The notes below the pieces were generated by a model. It saw nothing but the letters and a program-made list of their open reading frames with translations. It made no database searches and had not been told where the DNA came from. Shown here piece after piece: positions 36,013 through 46,447 of a stretch of DNA of 64,000 bases; within the stretch, counting starts at the first letter, position 1, and each line of letters starts with the position of its first letter. This DNA comes from Sphingosinicella soli (lineage in GTDB: Bacteria > Pseudomonadota > Alphaproteobacteria > Sphingomonadales > Sphingomonadaceae): the NCBI RefSeq assembly GCF_014199685.1, contig NZ_JACHNZ010000017.1, positions 1-64,000 on the forward strand. Reading direction: 5' to 3'. The position numbers and the translations under genes were made by a program.

Positions 36013-36300
36013 TCAGGCGGTTGCAGCTTCCCGGGGCAAGGACTTTTCAACCGGCCGCTCGAAGACGAGGCCGCAGCGATTGCCGATCACCCAGACCACG
36101 CGGGCGTCGCGCTTGCCGGTGGTTTCGGTTTCGAACCGAATGCGCGTGCCTTCGTCGGGCGGGGAGGGCAATTCGATCATGGCGCCGCCTGTCGAAATGT
36201 TGCGAACGGCAACCGTGCTCCGCCTGCGGCCGATCGTGATCGCGCCGGCCATGCGGGTCGACATGCGTCCACGTGCATCGCTTTGGCTGCCTTCTAACAT
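36013..36300 (-). CDS. PilZ domain protein (c-di-GMP receptor candidate)
   Basis: This 95-residue single-domain protein has the two PilZ binding motifs: RxxxR as RMSTR at residues 12-16 and the N-x-S-x-x-G box as NISTGG at 34-39, followed by a beta-barrel-like stretch ending near CGLVFERP. GGGAG lies seven bases before the ATG at 36300. It is convergent with the K+ channel gene. With the GGDEF-EAL protein at 13 kb it is a candidate effector of c-di-GMP; the target is unknown. Confidence 0.8.
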   Translation of the reverse strand: MLEGSQSDARGRMSTRMAGAITIGRRRSTVAVRNISTGGAMIELPSPPDEGTRIRFETETTGKRDARVVWVIGNRCGLVFERPVEKSLPREAATA

Positions 36301-36378
36301 TGCTGCACTCCCGCACCGAATTGACGACTCTGCATTCTTTTCGCTGCCGACACCCCGTTGGCGCTGCCCTGCGAATTT

Positions 36379-36413
36379 GCGGCGGCGACTTCGGAGGACG
36401 CAGTCGCCGCCGC
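36379..36413. repeat. Perfect 12-bp stem-loop in intergenic region
   Basis: GCGGCGGCGACT at 36379-36390 is exactly complementary to AGTCGCCGCCGC at 36402-36413, with an 11-base loop. No T tract follows on either strand. It lies 79 bases upstream of the PilZ start. Confidence 0.7.
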
Positions 36414-36611
36414 CGGGGTGTGACCGCGATCATCGAGAGGAACTGGATCGCGGCCGAACGTGTTGGCATTTCGTTCTGCAATCAAGCAGACCGGATATGC
36501 GAATCGTCGGGGAGTAAGAACCGGTTGCCGAACGCCGGATGCCGATAGTTTTGGCTTTGCAGCGGGGTTTCGTGATACAAGATCGAGAACGGGGAAGCGG
36601 CGCATGTCACA

Positions 36612-36628
36612 GTAACACGCGCTGTTAC
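36612..36628. promoter_or_regulatory. Inverted repeat GTAACA-N5-TGTTAC
   Basis: The arms at 36612-36617 and 36623-36628 are perfect. The same GTAACA half-site occurs in the long inverted repeat upstream of the sigma-54 activator at 1277-1355. It is 131 bases before the TPR gene, where a regulator could bind. Confidence 0.35.
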
Positions 36629-36758
36629 AGGAACTCTTTTCTTTCTCATGAATTCATAGAGATGCGCTTTTAACAGAATGTTAGGACATTTCGCATTCGT
36701 AATGATACGGTGAATGGCCTCGTAGAAAGATAGGCCGCGCGGAGAGGGAGGTCTTTCG

Positions 36759-38384
36759 ATGCAGCAGGACCCGAGCCAGTCACCGGAGGCCTTACAGCGC
36801 AAGGTCAGCGCGGAACTCGATGCGATCGAAGCCGATCCCACATTCCAGCGATCGCCCGTGATGCGGCGCCTGCTGCGTTTCCTTGTAACGGAAACGCTCG
36901 CGGGGCGCGGCGATACGCTGAAATCCTATGCCATTGCGGTCGAAGCTCTCGGCCGCGAATCCGATTTCGATCCGCAGACCGATTCCTATCCGCGCGTGCA
37001 GGTCGCGCGGCTGCGCAAACTGCTCGACGCTCATTATGCGCAGGGCGCGCCGGTGGACGGGGTTCGAATTCGCGTGCCGAGCGGGGGTTATGCTGTCGAG
37101 TTCGTCGATGATGTCTCGCCGCCGCTCGCCGTGGCGGCTGAAAAGAAGAACACGATGGTGTTCGTGCGCTACGGCCTTTTGGGCGCGGCGGCGCTGGCCA
37201 TCGTGCTGGCGGCGCTGTTCCTGTGGCGCACAGACGAGAACGCCTGGCGCGTGCGCAACTTCCCGACGGTCTATCTTGCGCCGACGCGCAGTCTGGATGG
37301 GGATCGGCAGCAGCAGGACGCCGCCGTCGATCTTACCACCAGCCTCGGCGAGGGGCTCGACCGCTTCACCGCGATGGATGTCGTGCGGTCGCCGACAGCG
37401 AAGGCGAATTACCGGATCGATACCACGCTGCGCCGCGTTCCCGGCGGCACACGGATCAACATCCTGCTCACGGGCCTCGAAGACGGACGCGTGGTCTGGT
37501 CGCGGTCGGGATTGCGCGAGCCGATCGAGGGCAGGGCGTTTGATGTCGACGAGGTCGGCGCCACGGTCACCGCGCGGCTCGCGCAGCCTGCCGGTGTCAT
37601 TCACAACGACGGCGACCAGCGGAACATCGATATCAACACGCCCTATGGATGCTGGCTCGCGCTTCGCTCCTACTGGCGGATGATGCCGCCGGAACGCGAG
37701 GCGCCGGTGCGGGCATGCATATCGGAATGGGCGGCGGAAAATCCGAAATCGGCAATGGCGCGCGGCGCGCAGTCGTGGTTCCTGGCGCAGGATGCGCTCA
37801 AGCTGACAGGTGAGGAACGGCGCGATATGCTCACGAAATCGCATGTCCTGGCGCTGAGCTCCGTCGAGCTTCAGCCCAACGATCCGGGCGCGCAATATTC
37901 GCTGATGCGCAGCGCGCTCTATCTCGGCCTTGAACGGCAGGCGCGCGCGGCTGCGGACCGGGTCATATACCTCAACCCCAACAACCCGGAATTCATGTCG
38001 GGCGTCGGCATGTTCAAGATCATGATGGGCGACGCCGACGGCGAAGCGGTGATGCGCAAGGCGATGGAGCTTCAAGACAACCCGCCGCCCTGGGTGCAGT
38101 CGGGATTTTTCTTCGCGGCGGTCGGGCGAGACGATGCGGACGCGGCGCTCGCTGCCGCCGAGGATTTTCTGATGCCCAAAGGCCCGCCGCTGCAACACGC
38201 CATGCTGGCGATGGCGCTCGCGCGCAGCGGGCGGATGGAGGAGGCGCGCGCCGAGTGGCAGCAGGTCGTTGCGGCGAATCAATATTATGCCGAAACGCCG
38301 GAACGGGTTTTCGACCCGCTGCCCCTCGCGCCGCGTGTGCTTGAGCGCAGCATCGCCTGGCTGCGGCTGGTGTCCGACGAATAG
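36759..38384 (+). CDS. Membrane-anchored TPR protein with cytoplasmic N-terminal domain
   Basis: This 541-residue protein has a cytoplasmic N-terminal domain (about 1-115) containing RRLLRFLVTETLAGRGDTLKSYAIAV and FDPQTDSYPRVQVARLRKLLDAHY, a pattern I associate with a large family of winged-helix-like signalling proteins in alphaproteobacteria. A single transmembrane helix follows at about 133-152, then a periplasmic region with several TPR-like helical pairs (LQPNDPGAQYSLM..., RVIYLNPNNPEFMSG). The architecture resembles CadC-type one-component sensors. GGGAGG is seven bases before the ATG. No ligand or target can be named. Confidence 0.7.
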   Translation: MQQDPSQSPEALQRKVSAELDAIEADPTFQRSPVMRRLLRFLVTETLAGRGDTLKSYAIAVEALGRESDFDPQTDSYPRVQVARLRKLLDAHYAQGAPVDGVRIRVPSGGYAVEFVDDVSPPLAVAAEKKNTMVFVRYGLLGAAALAIVLAALFLWRTDENAWRVRNFPTVYLAPTRSLDGDRQQQDAAVDLTTSLGEGLDRFTAMDVVRSPTAKANYRIDTTLRRVPGGTRINILLTGLEDGRVVWSRSGLREPIEGRAFDVDEVGATVTARLAQPAGVIHNDGDQRNIDINTPYGCWLALRSYWRMMPPEREAPVRACISEWAAENPKSAMARGAQSWFLAQDALKLTGEERRDMLTKSHVLALSSVELQPNDPGAQYSLMRSALYLGLERQARAAADRVIYLNPNNPEFMSGVGMFKIMMGDADGEAVMRKAMELQDNPPPWVQSGFFFAAVGRDDADAALAAAEDFLMPKGPPLQHAMLAMALARSGRMEEARAEWQQVVAANQYYAETPERVFDPLPLAPRVLERSIAWLRLVSDE

Positions 38385-38386
38385 GG

Positions 38387-39070
38387 TCAGCGTGCCGACG
38401 CGATGGCGGCGATTTCGTCGCGGCGAAGATCGAAGCCGCGCGCGGTCATCGCCGCGCGGGTCATGTCGAGAATGGGTTTGCGCGCCGTCTCGGGCGTCCC
38501 GCCGCTAAGCGGCGCCGGATCATATTCGAGCACGAGCTGCAGCATCTCCGCAACGTCGCGGCCGTGCAGCTTCTCCGCGATGTGGAACGCGAAATCGATG
38601 CCCGCAGTGACGCCGCCGCCGGAAATCCGGTTCCGATCCTCGACGACGCGGTCGGCGACAGGGATTACGCCGAACTGAGGCAACAGGTCGCGCCATGCCC
38701 AGTGGCACGCCGCCTTGTAGCCGGTCATCAGCCCGGCGGCGGCAAGGATCAGCGATCCCGTGCAGACGCTGGTGATGAACTGCGCGCCTTCCGCCTGCTT
38801 TCGCAGCCACGAAAGCGCGGCGTCATCCCGCATCACCGCCGAGGTGCCGTAACCGCCGGGCACGCAGATCATGTCAAGCTGCGGGCAATCCGCGAAGGTG
38901 GTCGTCGGCAGGAAGGTGAGGCCGCAATCATCCTTGATGGGGTCCAGGTTTTTCCAGACGAAGTGCAGCTTCGCGCCGGGCATCCGCGCCAGCACCTGCG
39001 CCGGGCCGGTCATGTCGAGCTGGGTCAGCTCCGGGAAAAGCAGGAAACCGATGTCGAATGTCTCTGTCAT
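38387..39070 (-). CDS. DJ-1/PfpI family protein, isonitrile hydratase-like
   Basis: This 227-residue protein has the class I glutamine amidotransferase-like fold of the DJ-1/PfpI superfamily. The nucleophile elbow is in FITSVCTGSLILAAAGLM (Cys near residue 102), and DMTGPAQVLAR near 19-29 holds the usual acidic partner position. The sequence is close to isonitrile hydratase (InhA) proteins; whether it acts on isonitriles is unknown. GGAGAG precedes the ATG. It is divergent, 80 bases apart, from a GlxA-type regulator that carries a related domain, and this pair may respond to the same metabolite. Confidence 0.83.
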   Translation of the reverse strand: MTETFDIGFLLFPELTQLDMTGPAQVLARMPGAKLHFVWKNLDPIKDDCGLTFLPTTTFADCPQLDMICVPGGYGTSAVMRDDAALSWLRKQAEGAQFITSVCTGSLILAAAGLMTGYKAACHWAWRDLLPQFGVIPVADRVVEDRNRISGGGVTAGIDFAFHIAEKLHGRDVAEMLQLVLEYDPAPLSGGTPETARKPILDMTRAAMTARGFDLRRDEIAAIASAR

Positions 39071-39150
39071 ACGTCTCTCCGCGTGTGGGTCCGATCTTCC
39101 TACCCGCGCGCCGCTCTGGCGGAAATGACATAAAACTGTATTATCCTGCC

Positions 39151-40116
39151 ATGCAGACGATTCTCCTTGTCTTTCCGGGGTTCCAGCTTCTCGATCTTTC
39201 GGGGCCTGCCGCCGTGTTCGGCGCCGCAGCGGAAGGGCTGGGGCGCGGCTCTGATGTCGTCGCGGTCTCTCGCCGGGGCGGGGCGGTCCTTTCGAGTTGC
39301 GGCGTCGCCGTCGCCACGCAGCCGCTGCCTGCGGTCGAGACCGCCGATACGCTGCTCGTGGTCGGCGGCGACGGCCCCGGCCTCAGCGCGCTGATGGAGG
39401 ACCGGCAAACGGGTGACTGGTTCCGAGCCATAGCGGGGACGGCGCGTCGCCACGGCTCTATCTGCACGGGCGCGTTTGTCCTCGCCGCGTGGGGACTGAC
39501 CGCCGGAAAGCGCGTCGCCACGCACTGGAACAGCGCCGAGCGCCTGTCCCACGGGTTTCCGGAAACGACGGTGGATGCTGACTCCATGTTCGTTGAAGAC
39601 GGCGCGCTCTGGACCTCGGCGGGGGTGACGGCGGGGATCGACATGGCGCTCGCGATGGTGGAGCGCGACCACGGGCCGAGGCTGGCGAACGGCATCGCGC
39701 GGCGGCTGGTGCTTTCGGTTCGCCGCCCCGGCAACCAGTCCCAATATTCGCCGCTGCTTCGCGCGCAGGCGAAAGCGGCCGGGCGCTACACCGATCTCGT
39801 CGGCTATATCGCCGGCAATCTCGACCGGAAGCTCGATGTGGAAGCGCTCTGCGCGCGCGTCGGTGAAACACCGCGCAGTTTTCATCGCAACTTTCGGGAG
39901 GCGACCGGGAAAACCCCCGCCGCGTTCGTCACCGCAGCGCGGCTGGACCGCGCCCGCAGCCTGCTCGCGGAAGGGGCGCAGGTGAAGACGGCTGCCGCTG
40001 CGTGCGGGTTTTCCTCGCCGGAACATTTCACGAAGAGCTTTTCGGGCGCTTTCGGGTTGTCGCCCGCCGCGTGGCGATCGCTGAACGCTACTGCGTCTGC
40101 ACCGCCTCGCCGGTAA
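39151..40116 (+). CDS. GlxA-family AraC-type transcriptional regulator with DJ-1/PfpI domain
   Basis: This 321-residue regulator has an N-terminal DJ-1/PfpI-like sensor domain (about 1-185, with the Cys-containing elbow SICTGAFVLAAWGLTAGK) and a C-terminal AraC double helix-turn-helix (about 215-310, with ALCARVGETPRSFHRNFRE and AAAACGFSSPEHFTKSFSGAFGLSPAAWR). It is divergent from a PfpI enzyme gene and likely controls it. Ligand binding by the sensor is inferred from the family. The last 29 bases overlap the convergent GH84 gene. Confidence 0.87.
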   Translation: MQTILLVFPGFQLLDLSGPAAVFGAAAEGLGRGSDVVAVSRRGGAVLSSCGVAVATQPLPAVETADTLLVVGGDGPGLSALMEDRQTGDWFRAIAGTARRHGSICTGAFVLAAWGLTAGKRVATHWNSAERLSHGFPETTVDADSMFVEDGALWTSAGVTAGIDMALAMVERDHGPRLANGIARRLVLSVRRPGNQSQYSPLLRAQAKAAGRYTDLVGYIAGNLDRKLDVEALCARVGETPRSFHRNFREATGKTPAAFVTAARLDRARSLLAEGAQVKTAAAACGFSSPEHFTKSFSGAFGLSPAAWRSLNATASAPPRR

Positions 40117-41158
40117 TCATGTAGCCGCCTTCCAGAAACCGCGCGACTTCGTCCGCCGCAGGGTGGCCCATCGCCTTGTATTTCGCGCGCAGCGACGTGC
40201 AGCGCTCGCCCGGAATGCGATCGAGGCCGCTGTCGTTCAGCGTCAGCAGGTCGGTTTCGAGCGCGGCGGCGAGTTCGGCGCCGTAGCATTGCCGGGCGGC
40301 TTCGAGAAACGCGGCGGTGTAGCGATAGGCGTCGCCCTGCGCATAGCTCATCGCGAGCGTCATCGCGGGCGCGAGGGTCAGCCGGGGCTGCAGCGCGGGA
40401 TTGATGGCGTGTCCGGCAACGCTTCCGGCAATGCCGCCCCGCCCCGTGAATGCGCGCAGGTGCAGGAAGCGCGACATGCGCGGGCCGTCGTTGACGGGGT
40501 AGTTGTCCCACAGCACGGGCTTGCGGCGGAGATCGTCCGCCACGCGGTCGAGGTGGCCGCGCGTGAATTCGCGGCTGCACACTTCCTCGCCGGTCCAGAA
40601 CACGTCCACCGCCGGATCGAGCAGCCGCCCGAGGTCTTCGAGGTAGCGTGCGGGCCGCGCGCCGAACACGCGGTCGAGCACAGGGTCGTCGCTGTAGTAG
40701 CTCGGACACATCAGCAGGCGCGCGGGCAGGGCGGCGGCGGCGTGGTGGACGATTTCGGTTTGCGTTTGCGCAAGGCCGGGAATGTCGCCGTGCATGTCGT
40801 CGAACAGGATGGCGACGATGTCGGGCCGCAGCGCGCCGAGCGCCTTCAGGCGCGCAGTGAGCGCCGCCTTGCCCTCGCCGGTCCAGTCATCGTGCAGTTC
40901 GTAAGGGGTCAGACCGATGCCGAACGCGACCCCCGCATCCCGGCAGGCCTGCGAGAAGCGTTCCAGCGCCGCCGTCGCGTCTGCGGGATGGTTCTCCTGC
41001 CATCGGCGGCGGAGGTAGGGGTCTGCCTTGGGCGCGTATATGAAGAACGAAAAGCCGTGCGGCTTGAGGCCGCGCATGACATCGCCGCGATCCTCCCACG
41101 TCCATGGCTCGCCGAAATAGCCTTCTATGATGCCGAGCGGCGGTATCGTTTCGGTCAT
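40088..41158 (-). CDS. GH84-family beta-N-acetylglucosaminidase (O-GlcNAcase-like)
   Basis: This 356-residue protein matches the catalytic domain of glycoside hydrolase family 84. The N-terminus GIIEGYFGEPWTWEDR is the family start, and the catalytic aspartate pair is at 120-121 in AILFDDMHGD. The segment WTGEEVCSREFT is also typical of the GlcNAc-binding pocket. No signal peptide is visible, so it appears cytoplasmic, unlike secreted clostridial hyaluronidases, and it lacks accessory domains. It may remove O-linked GlcNAc from protein or process an intracellular sugar conjugate. It stands alone between a regulator and a small secreted protein. Confidence 0.85.
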   Translation of the reverse strand: MTETIPPLGIIEGYFGEPWTWEDRGDVMRGLKPHGFSFFIYAPKADPYLRRRWQENHPADATAALERFSQACRDAGVAFGIGLTPYELHDDWTGEGKAALTARLKALGALRPDIVAILFDDMHGDIPGLAQTQTEIVHHAAAALPARLLMCPSYYSDDPVLDRVFGARPARYLEDLGRLLDPAVDVFWTGEEVCSREFTRGHLDRVADDLRRKPVLWDNYPVNDGPRMSRFLHLRAFTGRGGIAGSVAGHAINPALQPRLTLAPAMTLAMSYAQGDAYRYTAAFLEAARQCYGAELAAALETDLLTLNDSGLDRIPGERCTSLRAKYKAMGHPAADEVARFLEGGYMITGEAVQTQ

Positions 41159-41293
41159 GGCGGGAGTGTGTAGCGACTTTCAAAGCTGTGGAAAAGCCGA
41201 GGGCGGCGTGCCCGGACCACTCCGCGCCGCGCTGCCGTTCAGATGGTGTTTTAGGAATCGACCCGGCATCCCGGCAGCGATATAGCGCGCAGC

Positions 41294-41992
41294 ATGCGCA
41301 GTCTGATCCCATGTCTTCTGCTGATCGCCAGCCCGGCCGCCGCGCAGCAGGCGGCGGACGTGCCGGGGGATCCCGCGCAGTGGTTCGCAGCGCAGGAAAA
41401 CGCCGCCGAGGCGCATGCGCCCGATCTGGAATCGCTTCGGCAGGAGGTGCTGGACCGTGCCCGCTGGTCGACAACCACGCACGCCTGCACGACCCTGACG
41501 CGCATCGATCCCTATGGCCTGCAGCCCGCCACCGCCGACCGGCTGGTGAGCGAGGGGCTGAAGGCGGGCGCGTTCGTTGGCGCGTGGACATTCTATGCGC
41601 GCACCGATTGCGCCGAAACGCCGCTGCTGCGCTTCCTGTACATCGCCGAGAAGAACGGGCGGCATCTGCTGCTGGTCGTCAATCGGGGCGAGGCGATCTC
41701 CACGCCGAGCCAGATGCGCGAAACGAGCAAGCTCGCCGCCAAGGCCGCCTGGGACCGCGCGAAGCAGCAGCAGCCGATGTGCGAGGTGACGACCGTGGGC
41801 ATGCGCCAGACGCGGATCGCGGCCGCAGACGGCGATCTTTCGCCCATGCAGTTCGGCACGCGCTTCGCGGGCGGCTGGAGCGAGGCGTGGGACTTTGTGG
41901 CTTGCGGTCGGCGTGCGACCGTGACAGTCCGGTTCGACGCCGACGGCAAGGGCGGCGCTTCGGCGCGCGTGACGGAGGTTACGCTGTCCTGA
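41294..41992 (+). CDS. Secreted protein of unknown function
   Basis: This 232-residue protein has a signal peptide ([17 protein letters not shown]) and three to four cysteines in the mature part ([28 protein letters not shown]) that may form disulfides. The remaining sequence is mixed alpha/beta and I do not recognise the family. It lies 28 bases before the methylmalonyl-CoA mutase gene on the same strand, but the mutase has its own GGAGAG site, so cotranscription is uncertain. Confidence 0.6.
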   Translation: MRSLIPCLLLIASPAAAQQAADVPGDPAQWFAAQENAAEAHAPDLESLRQEVLDRARWSTTTHACTTLTRIDPYGLQPATADRLVSEGLKAGAFVGAWTFYARTDCAETPLLRFLYIAEKNGRHLLLVVNRGEAISTPSQMRETSKLAAKAAWDRAKQQQPMCEVTTVGMRQTRIAAADGDLSPMQFGTRFAGGWSEAWDFVACGRRATVTVRFDADGKGGASARVTEVTLS

Positions 41993-42020
41993 GCCGGGCG
42001 GGTGGAATTACGGAGAGGTC

Positions 42021-44165
<2,145 letters not shown>

Positions 44166-44169
44166 GGCG

Positions 44170-45273
44170 CTATCGCTGCGCCGCAGCTTTCCGCCGCCCG
44201 ACGATAAGGCCCGCGAGGCCGAAACCGAGCAGCGCGAAGACGCCCGATAGCGGCGGTTTCAGAGCCATTTCCGCGAAGGCGGCAGCGCTTGCAAGGGCGC
44301 TTTCCGATGCGAGGATGCCGTTTACCGTCACATCGCTCGACGCTGCGACGATGCGGCCCCGCTCGGCGACCAGGTCGTTGTCGGTCAGGGTTGCGGCGTT
44401 GGCCGGAGCGGAACGGTTGGCGAAGAAGACCACGGTTCCGGGCGCGTGGCTCACGAAGCGGTTGCCGGTGACGCGCACCGGCCCCGGCGGGTTCGCGTAG
44501 CTGCCGCCTTTCCGCATTTCGAAGCCGTAGGCGATGGCGGTGCAGCAATTGTCGGGGTTCGGGCCCTTCACCAGCAGATTGGCGCGGATCGTCGCGGCGC
44601 CGCCTTCGGGCAGATCGATGAGGTAGGAGGCGCTGCCCTGCGTGTCGTCGATGCGGTTGCCGGTGATGCGCGTGTCGAGCGCGCGGGACTTGATGTAGTG
44701 GCCGCGCGCGCCCCGGGTGAAGGTGGACCCCGTCACCACGAGCCGCTCGATGCCGTTGGCATAGACGGCATGGCCCACGCGGTCTGCCTTGCGGCTGGCG
44801 GTTCCCGTGAAGCGCGATCGGCGCACGGTCAGTACGCTGCCCGCCACGCTGTTGGCGAGGATGCCCATTTCGTTCCCGGCGAATCGGGCGTTCGTGACGG
44901 TCAGGTTGCGGCCTTCCGCGCGAATGCCGGCGCCGTTTCCATCCGGCGCGACCGCACCTTCAAAGGTGATGCCTTCGATCGCCACGTCGTCGCCTGCGAT
45001 GACGAACAGGGCCTTTCCGCCCACGACGTCGCCGGTGATGACGACGCTGCCGGGCAGCGCGTCGTCGGCGGCGCGCACGGTCAGGCGATCGGCGCGGAAA
45101 CGGGCGCCTTCATACACGCCGGGGGAAAGGACGATCGTGTCGCCCGGCTGCGCATCGCGCGCGGCTTCGGCAGGGGTCGCGTAGGCGCCGTTTCCGCCGA
45201 CCGCGAGCGTCGCTGCCGATGCGCCTGCCGAGCCTGTTGCCAGCGCTGCCGCCAGAGCGAGTCTGAGTGTCAT
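44170..45273 (-). CDS. Right-handed beta-helix surface protein with C-terminal PEP-CTERM-like anchor
   Basis: This 367-residue protein has a signal peptide (MTLRLALAAALATGSAGA) and a repeated parallel beta-helix pattern from about 40 to 300, with rungs such as RNLTVTNARFAGNEMGI and RLVVTGSTFTRGA, typical of polysaccharide-binding or -cleaving proteins. The C-terminal tail PLSGVFALLGFGLAGLIVGRRK is a hydrophobic segment and basic end like an exosortase sorting tail but without a clear PEP triplet. ATG 45273 is chosen; an upstream extension is arginine-rich. Catalytic residues are not recognised. Convergent with the mutase, four bases apart. Confidence 0.75.
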   Translation of the reverse strand: MTLRLALAAALATGSAGASAATLAVGGNGAYATPAEAARDAQPGDTIVLSPGVYEGARFRADRLTVRAADDALPGSVVITGDVVGGKALFVIAGDDVAIEGITFEGAVAPDGNGAGIRAEGRNLTVTNARFAGNEMGILANSVAGSVLTVRRSRFTGTASRKADRVGHAVYANGIERLVVTGSTFTRGARGHYIKSRALDTRITGNRIDDTQGSASYLIDLPEGGAATIRANLLVKGPNPDNCCTAIAYGFEMRKGGSYANPPGPVRVTGNRFVSHAPGTVVFFANRSAPANAATLTDNDLVAERGRIVAASSDVTVNGILASESALASAAAFAEMALKPPLSGVFALLGFGLAGLIVGRRKAAAQR

Positions 45274-45385
45274 GTCCGCCGCCCTCGTGATTGCCGCCGT
45301 AGCGCGCGACGCTCCCGGTCGCGCGGGCTGCTCATGCCCCGCAAATGATGACGGTTTCAATCGCGCCCTCACAGAAAGTGGGAGA

Positions 45386-45994
45386 TTACGCATCCGATCC
45401 TCGCGCGCGAATCCAGCGCTGCGCATAGCGGGCGGCCGACACGAGGTTCAGAAAAGTGGCGGCGATCATAAGGGCTTGCAGAAGGGTGGGCGTTTTAAGC
45501 ACGAGCGGCAGCGGCAACAGGATCAGCGCGACGAGAGCCATCTGCACGGCGTTTCCGGTCTTGCCGAAGGGGTCCGGCCTCAGTTCGTCGGCATGCCCGC
45601 GCCCGCGTGCCCAGACGCTCGCGACCAGCACGAAGCCCTCGCGCAGCGCGACCGCGAGCGCGAACCAGTCCGGCAGGAGCCCCGTCCACCACAGCAGCGC
45701 CACGGCGGTGCCGACGAGCAGTTTGTCGGCGACCGGGTCCATCAACTGCCCCAGCGTTGTTACGCTGTGCCACCGCCGCGCGATCCAGCCGTCGACGGCG
45801 TCGGTTGCGGCGGCGACCACGAAGATGATGCCCGCGCGCGTCAGATCCCCGGCAAGCAGGCTCAGCGCCATCGGAGGCACAAGCAGCAGCCGGAACACGG
45901 TGAGCATGTTCGGAATGTTGATAGGGCGCCTCCCGTGCTGTTTTGGTCGCCAGTCTCGTTCGTACACGATAGACGAGGCGGGAACGCCGTGCAC
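45386..45994 (-). CDS. CDP-alcohol phosphatidyltransferase family protein (PgsA-like)
   Basis: This membrane enzyme transfers a phosphatidyl group from CDP-diacylglycerol to an alcohol. It has the family motif D-x2-D-G-x2-A-R-x8-G-x3-D-x3-D, here TDAVDGWIARRWHSVTTLG to PVADK, near the middle, and about five helices. PgsA-type phosphatidylglycerophosphate synthases are the nearest match I recognise. The start is uncertain: the coordinates give the GTG at 45994, but family homology begins at INIPNMLTVFR, and GGGAGG (45929-45934) sits six bases before an ATC codon at 45922 with no closer ATG or GTG. With that start the protein is about 178 residues. It is divergent from the next gene. Confidence 0.78.
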   Translation of the reverse strand: MHGVPASSIVYERDWRPKQHGRRPINIPNMLTVFRLLLVPPMALSLLAGDLTRAGIIFVVAAATDAVDGWIARRWHSVTTLGQLMDPVADKLLVGTAVALLWWTGLLPDWFALAVALREGFVLVASVWARGRGHADELRPDPFGKTGNAVQMALVALILLPLPLVLKTPTLLQALMIAATFLNLVSAARYAQRWIRARGSDA

Positions 45995-46023
45995 GCCTTG
46001 CCGGGTCTTTTTTGGAGGAAGCC

Positions 46024-46443
46024 ATGTTCCCGACGCTCAGCGAAACCGTCTCGGTCGCGCCGCAGATCACGCCTGAAGATGTCAGCGCTGCGAAAGCTGC
46101 GGGCTTCACCGCGATCATCAACAACCGCCCGGACGGCGAAGCGCCCGATCAGCCGCCGGGCGAGTCGATCGCAGCTGCGGCGGCCGCCGAGGGCCTTGCC
46201 TATGCGTATATCCCGATGTCGCACGGCGGCATCACACCCGACATGATCGAGGCCGTGCGCAAGGCGCTCGAAGGGCAGCGCGCGCTGATGTTCTGCCGGT
46301 CCGGGACACGCTCCACGATGCTCTGGGGGCTTGCAGAGGCGTCTGCGGGCAAGGACGCGGACACGCTCGCGGAGGCGGCCCGCGCCGCCGGATATGATCT
46401 GTCGCCCATTTACGGCGTCATGCAGCAGATGGCGGCGCGGTAG
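46024..46443 (+). CDS. TIGR01244-family phosphatase/sulfurtransferase-like protein (DUF442)
   Basis: This 139-residue protein matches the DUF442/TIGR01244 family with a protein-tyrosine-phosphatase-like fold. The P-loop is MFCRSGTRST (C-x2-G-x-R, Cys near residue 90), and IPMSHGGITPDM is conserved upstream. In sulfur oxidation clusters the family can be fused to beta-lactamase-like sulfurtransferase domains; here it stands alone. GGAGG is seven bases before the ATG at 46024. Possible roles are dephosphorylation or persulfide handling; neither can be decided from sequence. Confidence 0.82.
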   Translation: MFPTLSETVSVAPQITPEDVSAAKAAGFTAIINNRPDGEAPDQPPGESIAAAAAAEGLAYAYIPMSHGGITPDMIEAVRKALEGQRALMFCRSGTRSTMLWGLAEASAGKDADTLAEAARAAGYDLSPIYGVMQQMAAR

Positions 46444-46447
46444 CGCC

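Larger units (their letters stand above)
36301..36758. other. 458-base intergenic region with two hairpins
   Basis: This gap between the divergent PilZ and TPR genes is longer and more AT-rich towards the right than its surroundings. It holds a perfect 12-base-pair hairpin (36379-36413) and an inverted repeat GTAACA-N5-TGTTAC (36612-36628). GGGAGG at about 36747-36752 serves the TPR gene. I see no convincing coding frame. Confidence 0.6.

Noticed and set aside
36482-36841. 119-codon minus-strand frame in the 36.3-36.8 kb gap
   Set aside because: It overlaps the start of the TPR gene, has no ribosome binding site, and its composition is not protein-like.
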